Below, in pieces: positions 44,014 to 51,542 of a stretch of 64,000 nucleotides of DNA (the first letter of the stretch is position 1; each line of letters starts with the position of its first letter). The translations under genes were made by a program, and so were the position numbers. This stretch comes from Streptomyces sp. DH-12 (GTDB lineage Bacteria > Actinomycetota > Actinomycetes > Streptomycetales > Streptomycetaceae). The notes under the pieces are model-generated. The model saw nothing but the letters and a program-made list of their open reading frames with translations. It searched no databases and was not told the origin of the DNA. The stretch spans positions 4,130,001 through 4,194,000 of the forward strand of contig NZ_PPFB01000001.1 of the NCBI RefSeq assembly GCF_002899455.1, written 5' to 3'.

Positions 44014-44121
44014 ATGCAGTGTCAGACGAGCGTCCTCCGTTCGAGGGGACAGGCGGATCTCACGAAGCGGCGGGCAGTGGACCTGTGCCGTGTCGCCGCC
44101 ATGCTCTGTCGCACTTTCTGA
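44014..44121 (+). CDS. Cysteine-containing leader peptide
   Basis: A 35-codon frame (MQCQTSVLRSRGQADLTKRR, then AVDLCRVAAMLCRTF). The VDLCRVA...LCR ending is that of the short leader peptides found upstream of sulfur-assimilation genes in actinobacteria, where cysteine codons let translation sense cysteine supply. Three Cys codons (3, 25, 32) are present. A hairpin begins directly after the stop codon and the rhodanese gene follows 116 bases later. Translation is likely leaderless. Confidence 0.78.
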   Translation: MQCQTSVLRSRGQADLTKRRAVDLCRVAAMLCRTF

Positions 44122-44142
44122 GCGGACGCGTCTTCCGTCCGC
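44122..44142 (+). promoter_or_regulatory. Hairpin after the leader peptide
   Basis: GCGGACG and CGTCCGC pair around a 7-base loop, starting one base after the leader peptide stop. There is no T tract, so it is not a clear intrinsic terminator. It could be the terminator or anti-terminator part of an attenuator, or a Rho-related structure. Confidence 0.5.
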
Positions 44143-44237
44143 ATTCCCGTCGAGGGGACCCGTGCGCCGCCCCCGTCCGGGCGCGTACGCACCCTCGTGC
44201 CCGCACGCCCCCCGCACCTGCCCCGGAGGAGAACAGC

Positions 44238-45083
44238 ATGGCCCGCAGCGACGTCCTGGTCGACGCCGATTGGCTCCAGGAGCACCTGGACGACCCGACC
44301 ATCGTGATCGTCGAGGTGGACGAGGACACGTCCGCCTACGACAAGAACCACATCAAGAACGCCATCCGGATCGACTGGACCCAGGACCTGCAGGACCCGG
44401 TCCGCCGTGACTTCGTCGACCAGGCCGGCTTCGAGAAGCTCCTGTCCGACAAGGGCATCGCCAACGACCACACGGTCGTCCTCTACGGCGGCAACAACAA
44501 CTGGTTCGCCTCGTACGCGTACTGGTACTTCAAGCTGTACGGCCACGAGAACGTCAAGCTCCTCGACGGCGGCCGCAAGAAGTGGGAGCTCGACGCCCGC
44601 GAGCTGGTCCCCGGCGACGAGGTGCCGGAGCGGCCGAAGACCGAGTACAAGGCCACGCCGCAGGACACGTCCATCCGTGCCTTCCGCGACGACGTCGTGG
44701 CCGCCATCGGCGCGCAGAACCTGGTCGACGTGCGCTCGCCCGACGAGTTCTCCGGCAAGCTGCTCGCCCCGGCCCACCTGCCGCAGGAGCAGTCGCAGCG
44801 CCCGGGCCACGTGCCGAGCGCCAAGAACATCCCGTGGTCCAAGAACGCCAACGACGACGGCACCTTCAAGTCGGACGAGGAGCTCAAGGAGCTCTACGCC
44901 GCCGAGGACGTCGACCTGGCCAAGGACACCATCGCCTACTGCCGCATCGGTGAGCGCTCCGCGCTGACCTGGTTCGTGCTGCACGAGCTGCTCGGCGTGG
45001 AGAACGTCAAGAACTACGACGGCTCCTGGACCGAGTACGGCTCCCTCGTCGGCGTGCCGATCGAGCTCGGCTCCGGCAAGTAA
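44238..45083 (+). CDS. sseA: Thiosulfate sulfurtransferase (rhodanese)
   Basis: A 281-residue two-domain rhodanese. The catalytic loop is CRIGERS with C235 in the C-terminal domain; the N-terminal domain is inactive, with no Cys at the equivalent place (YGGNNNWFAS). It transfers sulfane sulfur from thiosulfate to acceptors. GGAGGAGAAC precedes the ATG. In S. coelicolor the equivalent gene is named cysA. It forms an operon with the DUF1416 gene 28 bases later and is probably tuned by the cysteine leader peptide. Confidence 0.94.
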   Translation: MARSDVLVDADWLQEHLDDPTIVIVEVDEDTSAYDKNHIKNAIRIDWTQDLQDPVRRDFVDQAGFEKLLSDKGIANDHTVVLYGGNNNWFASYAYWYFKLYGHENVKLLDGGRKKWELDARELVPGDEVPERPKTEYKATPQDTSIRAFRDDVVAAIGAQNLVDVRSPDEFSGKLLAPAHLPQEQSQRPGHVPSAKNIPWSKNANDDGTFKSDEELKELYAAEDVDLAKDTIAYCRIGERSALTWFVLHELLGVENVKNYDGSWTEYGSLVGVPIELGSGK

Positions 45084-45111
45084 CCCTCCCGACCCCTTCA
45101 GGAGTTAAGAC

Positions 45112-45399
45112 ATGTGCGGTGCGAAGGCCGGCGGCCCGGACGCCTCGACGATCAAGCCCGGTGAGACCACCATCCAGGGTCAGGTGACCCGCGACGGCGA
45201 GCCGGTGACGGGGTACGTCCGCCTGCTCGACTCGACCGGCGAGTTCACCGCGGAGGTCCCGACCTCCGCGACCGGACAGTTCCGCTTCTACGCGGCGGAG
45301 GGCACCTGGACCGTCCGCGCCCTGGTGCCCGGCGGCACCGCCGACCGCACGGTCGTCGCCCAGCAGGGCGGCCTGGCCGAGGTCGCGATCGCGGTCTGA
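45112..45399 (+). CDS. DUF1416 protein
   Basis: A 95-residue protein with a beta-sandwich-like pattern (TTIQGQVTRDGEPVTGYVRL, GQFRFYAAEGTWTVRALVPG) and an N-terminal MCGAK. DUF1416 proteins occur almost only after actinobacterial rhodanese genes, so it probably works with SseA. The Cys at position 2 may be a sulfur acceptor; that is an inference. GGAGTTAAG precedes the ATG. Confidence 0.9.
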   Translation: MCGAKAGGPDASTIKPGETTIQGQVTRDGEPVTGYVRLLDSTGEFTAEVPTSATGQFRFYAAEGTWTVRALVPGGTADRTVVAQQGGLAEVAIAV

Positions 45400-45411
45400 G
45401 CGAGGCTCGTA

Positions 45412-45445
45412 CGAAGGGCCGCGTCCTCGAGGACGCGGCCCTTCG
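45412..45445 (+). terminator. Terminator of the rhodanese operon
   Basis: A perfect 15-bp stem (CGAAGGGCCGCGTCC and its complement) with a TCGA loop, 13 bases after DUF1416. Confidence 0.88.
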
Positions 45446-45470
45446 GCATGCCCGGATCTACGCTGGAGAC

Positions 45471-45731
45471 ATGTACGCGCGCAGGCGCCACGCCTACTTC
45501 GTGCTGATGGGCGGCTGCATCGGGCTGTTCGTCCTGGCCTGGGGCGTCGTACGGCTCTGGTCGGTGCCGGCCGCCGTGGCGATGTGCCTGGTCGCCATGG
45601 TGATCCCGCCGGTCGCCGCGGTGGTCGCCAACCGGCGGGGCCCCGAGGACCGCTGGTGGGACGCCCCCTCGGGCGACCCGCAGTCCGACGAGTGGTGGGA
45701 CGAGCTGGACGGGAAGAAGGGGCCCCGGTAG
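45471..45731 (+). CDS. DUF3099 small membrane protein
   Basis: An 86-residue protein with two membrane helices (about 8-27 and 31-52) and an acidic, Trp-rich tail (DRWWDAP, DEWWDELDG). It matches the actinobacterial DUF3099 family of unknown function. TACGCT (45459-45464) ends six bases before the ATG, so the mRNA is probably leaderless. Confidence 0.85.
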   Translation: MYARRRHAYFVLMGGCIGLFVLAWGVVRLWSVPAAVAMCLVAMVIPPVAAVVANRRGPEDRWWDAPSGDPQSDEWWDELDGKKGPR

Positions 45732-45736
45732 GCCCG

Positions 45737-46099
45737 TCAGTACACGAGCGCCTGGACGCCGTCCGTCATGGCCTCCTGCACGAAGACCTGCGCGCCCGCG
45801 ATCCGCACGCCCTCGAGGACGTCCTTCTCCGTGATGTCCCGGCGGGCCGCGCACTGGGTGCACAGCGTGACCCGGCCGGCCGCGAGGACGGAGTCCAGCA
45901 GATCGGGCAGCGGAGCGGCGTGCGGGAGGTCGAACTCGGCGGCCCGCCCCGGCAGCGCGAACCACGCCGACTCCCCGGTGAGCCACAGGGACACCTCGAC
46001 GCCGCTGGCCGCCGCCACCGCGGCCACCGTGAACGCCTGAGAACAGCGCTCGGGTGCGTCGGCCCCGGCGGTCACCTTGATCACGAGCTTCTTCGCCAT
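45737..46099 (-). CDS. DsrE-family protein
   Basis: A 120-residue DsrE/DsrF-like protein (LVIKVTAGADAPERCSQAFTVAA, GVEVSLWLTGESAW, LCTQCAARRDI). The Cys pair in CTQC sits where DsrE-type sulfur-transfer proteins carry their active cysteine. Proximity to rhodanese and DUF1416 suggests a sulfur-relay role. TACGAT (46111-46106) lies six bases before the ATG, so the mRNA is probably leaderless. It is convergent with DUF3099. Confidence 0.87.
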   Translation of the reverse strand: MAKKLVIKVTAGADAPERCSQAFTVAAVAAASGVEVSLWLTGESAWFALPGRAAEFDLPHAAPLPDLLDSVLAAGRVTLCTQCAARRDITEKDVLEGVRIAGAQVFVQEAMTDGVQALVY

Positions 46100-46199
46100 G
46101 ACCGAATCGTAATCATGATCGTCACAACTCCGGTCGCCGGCTGTGAGTCTCCTGTGCGCGCGGGTCCACCACGCGCGTTCACTTCTGTGGGGGGACGTT

Positions 46200-46997
46200 T
46201 TGGAACGATCCGAGGAAGAAGCCGGAGTGCCCGGGGCTCCGCCCGTTCCGGCCGGGGAGGCCGGGGCTCCGGCGCCGCCGGACGGGGGGAGCTGGGGACG
46301 CCGGAGGGGGCGGACCGCCGCCCTGATCGGGGCCGCCCTGGTGCTGGGCCTGGTCGCCGGGACCTGCACCGGCTATCTCGTCCAGGCCGGGCGCGCGCCC
46401 ACCCCGCTGCCGCCGCTGTCGCAGCCGGTGCTCGCACAGGCCCGGGGCGAGGCGCCGGCGCCCTTGCCCGCCGCGCAGGACCGGCGGGTGAGGACCGACG
46501 GCGACCTGCGTGAGCTGCTGCTGAGGAAGCCGCGCGGGGCGACGCACACGGAGTGGCTGAAGGACGGCGTCCGCTGGCTGGACCTGACCGCCGTCGCCGA
46601 GACCTGGACGGAGCCCGGCGAGGCGTTCGGCGATCTCGTCCGGGACGAGTTCCGGCGGTCGGTCATGACGGTCTGGGAGGACGACGGACACACCGTGGAG
46701 ATCCGTCTCACCCAGTTCCGTCAGGAGGAGTACACGGCGGCCTTGCACGCCAGTGAGGAAGCCCGGGGCTGGGCCGAGGAGCTGGCGGGCGACAGCTGGC
46801 TGATCCCCGGCACCGGTGACGGCCGCGCCTACGTGATGACCGAGCCCGAGACCGAATCCGGTTTCGAGGACCAGTACACCGCCGAGGCGCACGCCTGGCG
46901 CGGGGACATCGCGATGGACGTGTGGGTGACCGGGCCCGAACCCGTCGGCAAGAACAAGATCATGGACGTGGCCGAGCGGCAGATGGAGCGGCTGTGA
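46200..46997 (+). CDS. Membrane-anchored protein of unknown function (1 of 3)
   Basis: A 265-residue protein with a Pro/Ala-rich cytoplasmic N-terminus, one helix (about 40-64) and an extracytoplasmic domain of about 200 residues (DGDLRELLLRKPRGA, VEIRLTQFRQEEYTAA). The start is a TTG with GTGGGGGGA just upstream; no ATG or GTG is suitably placed. It overlaps the next gene by GTGA. It has the same layout as the two following proteins, with LRxLLLxxP after the linker. Family not recognised. Confidence 0.75.
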   Translation: MERSEEEAGVPGAPPVPAGEAGAPAPPDGGSWGRRRGRTAALIGAALVLGLVAGTCTGYLVQAGRAPTPLPPLSQPVLAQARGEAPAPLPAAQDRRVRTDGDLRELLLRKPRGATHTEWLKDGVRWLDLTAVAETWTEPGEAFGDLVRDEFRRSVMTVWEDDGHTVEIRLTQFRQEEYTAALHASEEARGWAEELAGDSWLIPGTGDGRAYVMTEPETESGFEDQYTAEAHAWRGDIAMDVWVTGPEPVGKNKIMDVAERQMERL

Positions 46998-47788
46998 GCG
47001 AGACCCCCGACGAGCCCGGCCGGGCCGAGCTGCCGGACACCGCATCCGTGTCACGGCGCCGCCGTGTCGTCGCCCTGGCCGTGGGCGTCCTGCTGACCGG
47101 CGCGGTCGCCGCCGGCACGGGCGTCACCGCCGTGACCGTGGCGAACGCCGACCGCGACCCCGGCGCGCCCTCGTGGCAGTTCCCCAGGACCGTCCCCGCG
47201 GACGGGGAGCCGCCCGCGCCGCAGGGCCTCGCCGCGCTGCTCCTCCCGTACGGGGAGGACGGCCGGATGCGCGGGCCCGACCTCGGTGAGTTCGGTGCGG
47301 ACGCGCAGCTCAGCGGCGCCCGCGCGACCGCCGTGCAGAAGGAGGCGCTGCAGGGCCTGCCGCGTTCCCAGCGCGAGCGGCTGGAGAAGGAGATCGACCG
47401 GCGCCGCATCACCGGCATGGCGATGCGCAGCTTCGTCAGCGGGTCGGGCAGCCTCTCCCAGGATGACGTCTACACGGCGAGCATCGTGCTCTCCCAGATG
47501 GACAACCGGTCCGCCGTGCGCGGTCTCGCACGGTCCCAGGCCGAGTTCCTGGAGGCGCTGGACGTCCTGCGCAAGGGGCCGAGGATCGAGGGCCACAAGG
47601 ACGCGGCGTGCTTCCTGCCGCCCAAGGACAAGGAGCGGGACATCGAGGTGATGTTCTGCACCGCCCACGTCGGTGACGTCCTGGTCACCGTCACCGCGAG
47701 CGCCGCGGCGCCGATCGACGCCAGGAGCGTCGCCGCCCTGGTCCGTGAACAGCTCGACCGCATCGAGGAACCGGGGAAGGCCGTATGA
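46994..47788 (+). CDS. Membrane-anchored protein of unknown function (2 of 3)
   Basis: A 264-residue protein with one N-terminal helix (about 25-48) and an exported domain that begins APQGLAALLLPYGEDG and contains two cysteines (AACFLPP, VMFCTAHVGD). GTG 46994 overlaps the previous stop codon and the stop overlaps the next ATG, so all three genes are translationally coupled. Function unknown. Confidence 0.78.
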   Translation: MSETPDEPGRAELPDTASVSRRRRVVALAVGVLLTGAVAAGTGVTAVTVANADRDPGAPSWQFPRTVPADGEPPAPQGLAALLLPYGEDGRMRGPDLGEFGADAQLSGARATAVQKEALQGLPRSQRERLEKEIDRRRITGMAMRSFVSGSGSLSQDDVYTASIVLSQMDNRSAVRGLARSQAEFLEALDVLRKGPRIEGHKDAACFLPPKDKERDIEVMFCTAHVGDVLVTVTASAAAPIDARSVAALVREQLDRIEEPGKAV

Positions 47789-48624
47789 CCGAGCAGCAGA
47801 CCCACGTCGCGGCCCCGTCGGAGCTCCCCGCCGAACCGGCCGCACCGCCCGCGGTGCGCGAGGACCGACGGGCGCTGCGCGCCGCCCTGCGCTGGACCGC
47901 CGCCGTCGTCGTGTTCGCCGTGGCCGGCGCGGGCACGGCGTACGGGATCACCCGGATGGAACGCACGGACGTGCCCGGCCTGGCGACGGAGTCCGACGGG
48001 CGCTGGGACTACCCGAGGCTGACGAAGCCGCCGCTGCCCTCCGGCAGCCCCGGCCCGCAGGCCGAGTCCAACCCGGCCGGCGCCCACCACGCCGACCTGC
48101 GCGCGCTGCTGCTGCCCGCGCCGAAGGGAGCGAAGGAGGACAGGGCGCTGCGCGGCGCGCAGGGCTGGCTGCCGGCGGAGGTCTTCCTGAAGGAGATCGC
48201 GGAGAAGGCGGACCGGGACGAGTTCCGGCAGCGTCTCGTCGACTTCGGGCTGCGGCACATCGCCGCGCGCGGCTGGACCGCAGAGGACGGCACCCGCACC
48301 CGGATCTACCTGCTCCAGTTCGACACCGCGGCCGTGGCGGACGACAGGTTCCACGGGGTGCTCTTCCCCTACACCGGTCCCGCCCACCGGACGACCGGGA
48401 CGGAGAACGTCGTCAGCGACGAGACCTTCCCCGAGGCGGCCACGGTCGCCGGGGTGCAGCGCACCGTGTACGACGAGGCCGAGCCGCGCGGCGCCGAGCA
48501 CGACCGGCAGGCGTACCTCGTCTCCGGGGACGTGCTCGCCGTCGTGCTGCAGTCCCGGAAGGGGACCGCGCACGCGGTGCCCTTCCGGCAGACGGTCGTG
48601 CTGCAGAGCCAGCTGCTGGGCTGA
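47785..48624 (+). CDS. Membrane-anchored protein of unknown function (3 of 3)
   Basis: A 279-residue protein: Ala/Pro-rich N-terminus, one helix (about 36-55), linker, then an exported domain (HADLRALLLPAPKGAKED, TRIYLLQFDTAAVADDRF). The LRALLLPAP segment is shared with its two neighbours and suggests common ancestry. Function unknown; a role in the cell envelope is likely from topology. Confidence 0.78.
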   Translation: MTEQQTHVAAPSELPAEPAAPPAVREDRRALRAALRWTAAVVVFAVAGAGTAYGITRMERTDVPGLATESDGRWDYPRLTKPPLPSGSPGPQAESNPAGAHHADLRALLLPAPKGAKEDRALRGAQGWLPAEVFLKEIAEKADRDEFRQRLVDFGLRHIAARGWTAEDGTRTRIYLLQFDTAAVADDRFHGVLFPYTGPAHRTTGTENVVSDETFPEAATVAGVQRTVYDEAEPRGAEHDRQAYLVSGDVLAVVLQSRKGTAHAVPFRQTVVLQSQLLG

Positions 48625-48632
48625 GCCGCGCG

Positions 48633-48667
48633 GGGGGCGGCACCTCCCACGACGGGTGCCGTCCCCC
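48633..48667 (+). terminator. Terminator after the three-gene membrane operon
   Basis: GGGGGGC-GGCACC pairs with GGTGCC-GTCCCCC, with one G-U pair, directly after the last stop codon. Confidence 0.75.
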
Positions 48668-48728
48668 GCCGCGTAAGCTGGGGGCCGGTCCTGTGCACAC
48701 CCTCGCACCCCCGCTCAAGGAGCACCCC

Positions 48729-48827
48729 GTGATCCTCTTCTTCGAAATCCTGCTGGTCCTCGTCGCCGTCGGCGTTCTCGCCTTCGCCGGGCTGACCGTG
48801 AAGAAGCTGTACCAGGGCCAGCGCTGA
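48729..48827 (+). CDS. 32-residue single-helix membrane protein
   Basis: A very short gene: GTG start with AAGGAG six bases upstream, 32 residues, almost entirely one membrane helix (MILFFEILLVLVAVGVLAFA then GLTVKKLYQGQR) with a basic C-terminal end. TAAGCT (48674-48679) is a likely -10 box. The nitrobindin-like gene starts 25 bases later, so they share a transcript. I recall similar mini-proteins in other streptomycetes, without a function. Confidence 0.75.
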   Translation: MILFFEILLVLVAVGVLAFAGLTVKKLYQGQR

Positions 48828-48852
48828 TCACCGACGCCAGGAAGTTCCGCTC

Positions 48853-49428
48853 ATGATCGAGATTCCGTCCGACCTGCACAAGGACCTCGTCCCGCTCGCG
48901 TTCCTGCTCGGCAACTGGGCGGGTGCGGGCGTGCACGACTTCCCCGGCGCCGAGAAGTGCAACTTCGGCCAGGAGGTCACCTTCACCCATGACGGGCGGG
49001 ACTTCCTGGAGTACTCCTCGCACACCTGGGTGCTCGACGGCGACGGCAACAAGGTCCGCCCGCTGGAGTCGGAGCACGGCTACTGGCGCATCGACGCCGA
49101 CCGCAAGGTCGAGGTGACCATGGTCCGCGACGACGGCGTCGTCGAGGTCTGGTACGGCGAGATGGCCGACAAGAAGCCGCAGATCGACCTGGTGACCGAC
49201 GCCGTCGCGCGCACGGCCGCCTCCGGCCCGTACACCGGCGGCAAGCGGCTGTACGGCTACGTCAAGAGCGACCTGATGTGGGTCGGCGAGAAGCAGACCC
49301 CCGAGGTCGGGCTGCGCCCCTACATGTCGGCGCACCTGAAGAAGGTCGTCACCCCGGAGGAGGTCGAGCGCTGGGCCAAGGCCCTGCCCGACGACCTGCC
49401 GGACGACGGCATCGCGTTCTTCAAGTAG
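48853..49428 (+). CDS. Nitrobindin-like (FABP-family) heme-binding protein
   Basis: A 191-residue beta-barrel protein. The nitrobindin signature GxWxGxG appears as GNWAGAG, and a conserved His lies near the C-terminus (MSAHLKK), where nitrobindin binds heme. Nitrobindins act on nitric oxide or peroxynitrite. A C-terminal helix segment follows (TPEEVERWAKALPDD). It is cotranscribed with the 32-residue membrane protein. Confidence 0.87.
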   Translation: MIEIPSDLHKDLVPLAFLLGNWAGAGVHDFPGAEKCNFGQEVTFTHDGRDFLEYSSHTWVLDGDGNKVRPLESEHGYWRIDADRKVEVTMVRDDGVVEVWYGEMADKKPQIDLVTDAVARTAASGPYTGGKRLYGYVKSDLMWVGEKQTPEVGLRPYMSAHLKKVVTPEEVERWAKALPDDLPDDGIAFFK

Positions 49429-49461
49429 GCCGCACCGGGCGCGTCCGGACCCGGTCGGTTC

Positions 49462-49484
49462 GGCCCCCGAACGCTTCGGGGGCC
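49462..49484. terminator. Hairpin between the nitrobindin-like gene and nur
   Basis: GGCCCCCGA and TCGGGGGCC form a perfect 9-bp stem around ACGCT. It ends seven bases before the nur -10 box, so it may terminate the upstream gene, or be an operator for nur. Confidence 0.6.
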
Positions 49485-49502
49485 AGGCCCTAGACTCGTG
49501 GT

Positions 49503-49940
49503 GTGGTGAGCACCGACTGGAAGAGCGACCTCAGGCAGCGCGGCTACCGGCTGACGCCCCAGCGCCAGCTCGTGCTCGAAGCCGTCGACACCCTGGAGCA
49601 CGCGACCCCCGACGACATCCTCGTGGAAGTGAGGAAGACGGCGTCGGGGGTCAACATCTCCACCGTGTACCGCACGCTGGAGCTGCTGGAGGAGCTGGGC
49701 CTGGTCAGCCACGCCCACCTCGGGCACGGCGCGCCGACCTACCACCTCGCCGACCGCCACCACCACCTGCACCTGGTCTGCCGCGACTGCACCAAGGTGA
49801 TCGAGGCGGACGTGGAGGTGGCCGCCGAGTTCACGGAGAAGCTGCGGGACGTCTTCGGCTTCGACACCGACATGAAGCACTTCGCGATCTTCGGCCGGTG
49901 CCAGGACTGCTCCCTGAAGGCGTCACCTGCCGAGTCGTAG
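49503..49940 (+). CDS. nur: Nur, nickel-responsive Fur-family regulator
   Basis: A 145-residue Fur-family repressor: winged helix (LTPQRQLVLEAVDTL, GVNISTVYRTLELLEELGLV), then a metal-binding dimerisation domain with HHHLHLVCRDC and GRCQDC. Assignment to Nur rather than Zur or Fur rests on synteny with S. coelicolor and on sequence recollection. Nur controls nickel uptake and the nickel/iron superoxide dismutase switch. TAGACT (49491-49496) lies six bases before GTG 49503, so the mRNA is probably leaderless. Confidence 0.87.
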   Translation: MVSTDWKSDLRQRGYRLTPQRQLVLEAVDTLEHATPDDILVEVRKTASGVNISTVYRTLELLEELGLVSHAHLGHGAPTYHLADRHHHLHLVCRDCTKVIEADVEVAAEFTEKLRDVFGFDTDMKHFAIFGRCQDCSLKASPAES

Positions 49941-49949
49941 GCTAGGCGT

Positions 49950-50915
49950 ATGAAAAGCCCTCTGCTGACCCTGCCCGGCGCCGTCCCCGCCGAGGGCGTG
50001 GACGAAGGCGTGGCCGCCCACTACGGCGACCTGTTCCGCGAGCAGCGCGCCCTCGCCGACGGCACCGGCTTCGTCGACCTGTCCCACCGCGGGGTCGTCA
50101 CCGTCTCCGGACCCGAGCGGCTCGGCTGGCTCCACCTGCTCCTCACCCAGCACGTCCAGGAGCTGCCGCCGCACCAGGCCACCGAGGCGCTGATCCTGTC
50201 CGCCAACGGCCACATCGAGCACGCGCTCTACCTGGTCGACGACGGCGGGACGACCTGGGCGCACGTCGAGCCCGGCACCCAGGAGGCGCTGATCGCGTAC
50301 CTGGAGTCGATGAAGTTCTTCTACCGGGTCGAGGTCGCCGACCGCACCGAGGACATCGCGGTGGTGCACCTGCCCGCCGGGTCCATCGCCGAGGTGCCGG
50401 AGGGCGCGGTGGTGCGCGAGACGCCGTACGGCAGGGACCTGTTCCTGCCCCGCGGCGACCTGGAGGCGTACGCGCGGAAGGCGGGACCGGCCGCCGGACT
50501 CCTCGCCCACGAGGCGCTGCGGGTCGAGCAGCACCGGCCGCGGCTCGGCTTCGAGACCGACCACCGCACCATCCCGCACGAGCTGGGCTGGATCGGTTCC
50601 GCCGTGCATCTGCAGAAGGGCTGCTACCGGGGCCAGGAGACGGTCGCCCGGGTGCAGAACCTGGGCAAGCCGCCGCGTCGGCTGGTCTTCCTGCACCTGG
50701 ACGGCAGCGAGGTGCACCTGCCCGCGCCGGGCACCGAGCTGCGCCTCGCGGACGACGGCCCGGACGGCCGGAGGATCGGCTTCATCACGACCTCCGTACG
50801 CCACCACGAGCTGGGCCCGGTCGCTCTCGCGCTGGTGAAGCGGAACGTCCCGGTGGACGCCCGGCTGCTCGCCGGCGACACGGCCGCCGCGCAGGAGACC
50901 GTCGTCGAACCCTGA
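49950..50915 (+). CDS. ygfZ: YgfZ/GcvT-like folate-binding protein
   Basis: A 321-residue protein of the aminomethyltransferase fold. It has the YgfZ signature KGCYRGQETVARVQ and the conserved RGVVTVSGPERLGWL region. YgfZ helps repair or mature iron-sulfur proteins with tetrahydrofolate. TAGGCT (49938-49943) lies inside the end of nur, six bases before the ATG, so a separate leaderless transcript is likely. Confidence 0.92.
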   Translation: MKSPLLTLPGAVPAEGVDEGVAAHYGDLFREQRALADGTGFVDLSHRGVVTVSGPERLGWLHLLLTQHVQELPPHQATEALILSANGHIEHALYLVDDGGTTWAHVEPGTQEALIAYLESMKFFYRVEVADRTEDIAVVHLPAGSIAEVPEGAVVRETPYGRDLFLPRGDLEAYARKAGPAAGLLAHEALRVEQHRPRLGFETDHRTIPHELGWIGSAVHLQKGCYRGQETVARVQNLGKPPRRLVFLHLDGSEVHLPAPGTELRLADDGPDGRRIGFITTSVRHHELGPVALALVKRNVPVDARLLAGDTAAAQETVVEP

Positions 50916-50939
50916 CCCGCGCGGCTCAGGACGCGGAGC

Positions 50940-51365
50940 TCACATCTCCAGCAGCACGGTGAACGGGCCGTCGTTCGTCAGCGACACCCGCATCTGCGCG
51001 CCGAACCGGCCCGTCGCCACCGTCGCGCCCAGCGCGCGCAGCTGCGCCACCACCTCGTCGACCAGCGGCTCGGCGAGGTCGCCGGGGGCGGCCGCGTTCC
51101 AGGTGGGGCGGCGGCCCTTACGGGCGTCTCCGTAGAGGGTGAACTGGCTGATCACCAGGAGCGGGGCGCCGACGTCGCTGCAGGACTTCTCGTCCTTCAG
51201 CATCCGGAGCGACCACAGTTTGCGGGCGAGCTGCGCCGCCTTCTCCTCGGTGTCCTCGTGGGTGACGCCGACCAGGACGCACAGACCCTCGCCCTCGATC
51301 TCCCCCACGGTCTCGCCGTCCACGACGACGCTCGCGCCGTCCACCCTCTGCACCACCGCACGCAT
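50940..51365 (-). CDS. dtd: D-aminoacyl-tRNA deacylase
   Basis: A 141-residue Dtd enzyme that removes D-amino acids from tRNA. Motifs: MRAVVQRV at the N-terminus, SQFTLYGDARKGRRP and the C-terminal NDGPFT, where the usual form is NxGPVT. The ending VLLEM is typical. It is monocistronic and converges with ygfZ. CATCAT six bases before the ATG may be a weak leaderless -10. Confidence 0.95.
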   Translation of the reverse strand: MRAVVQRVDGASVVVDGETVGEIEGEGLCVLVGVTHEDTEEKAAQLARKLWSLRMLKDEKSCSDVGAPLLVISQFTLYGDARKGRRPTWNAAAPGDLAEPLVDEVVAQLRALGATVATGRFGAQMRVSLTNDGPFTVLLEM

Positions 51366-51542
51366 ACGCCCATGATGCCGGTCCGCGAACAGACGACCGA
51401 CGGCGGCCCGCGGGACGCCCCGGTCGGGCTATTTTTACTCCTTAGCGCCCATCTGGGGCGGATCGGGGCCACTCGGATACATTGCGGCCGCTCAGGGTGG
51501 CACCATGCTGGCACATGCCGGTCGAGGGGACGGTTGAGGCAC

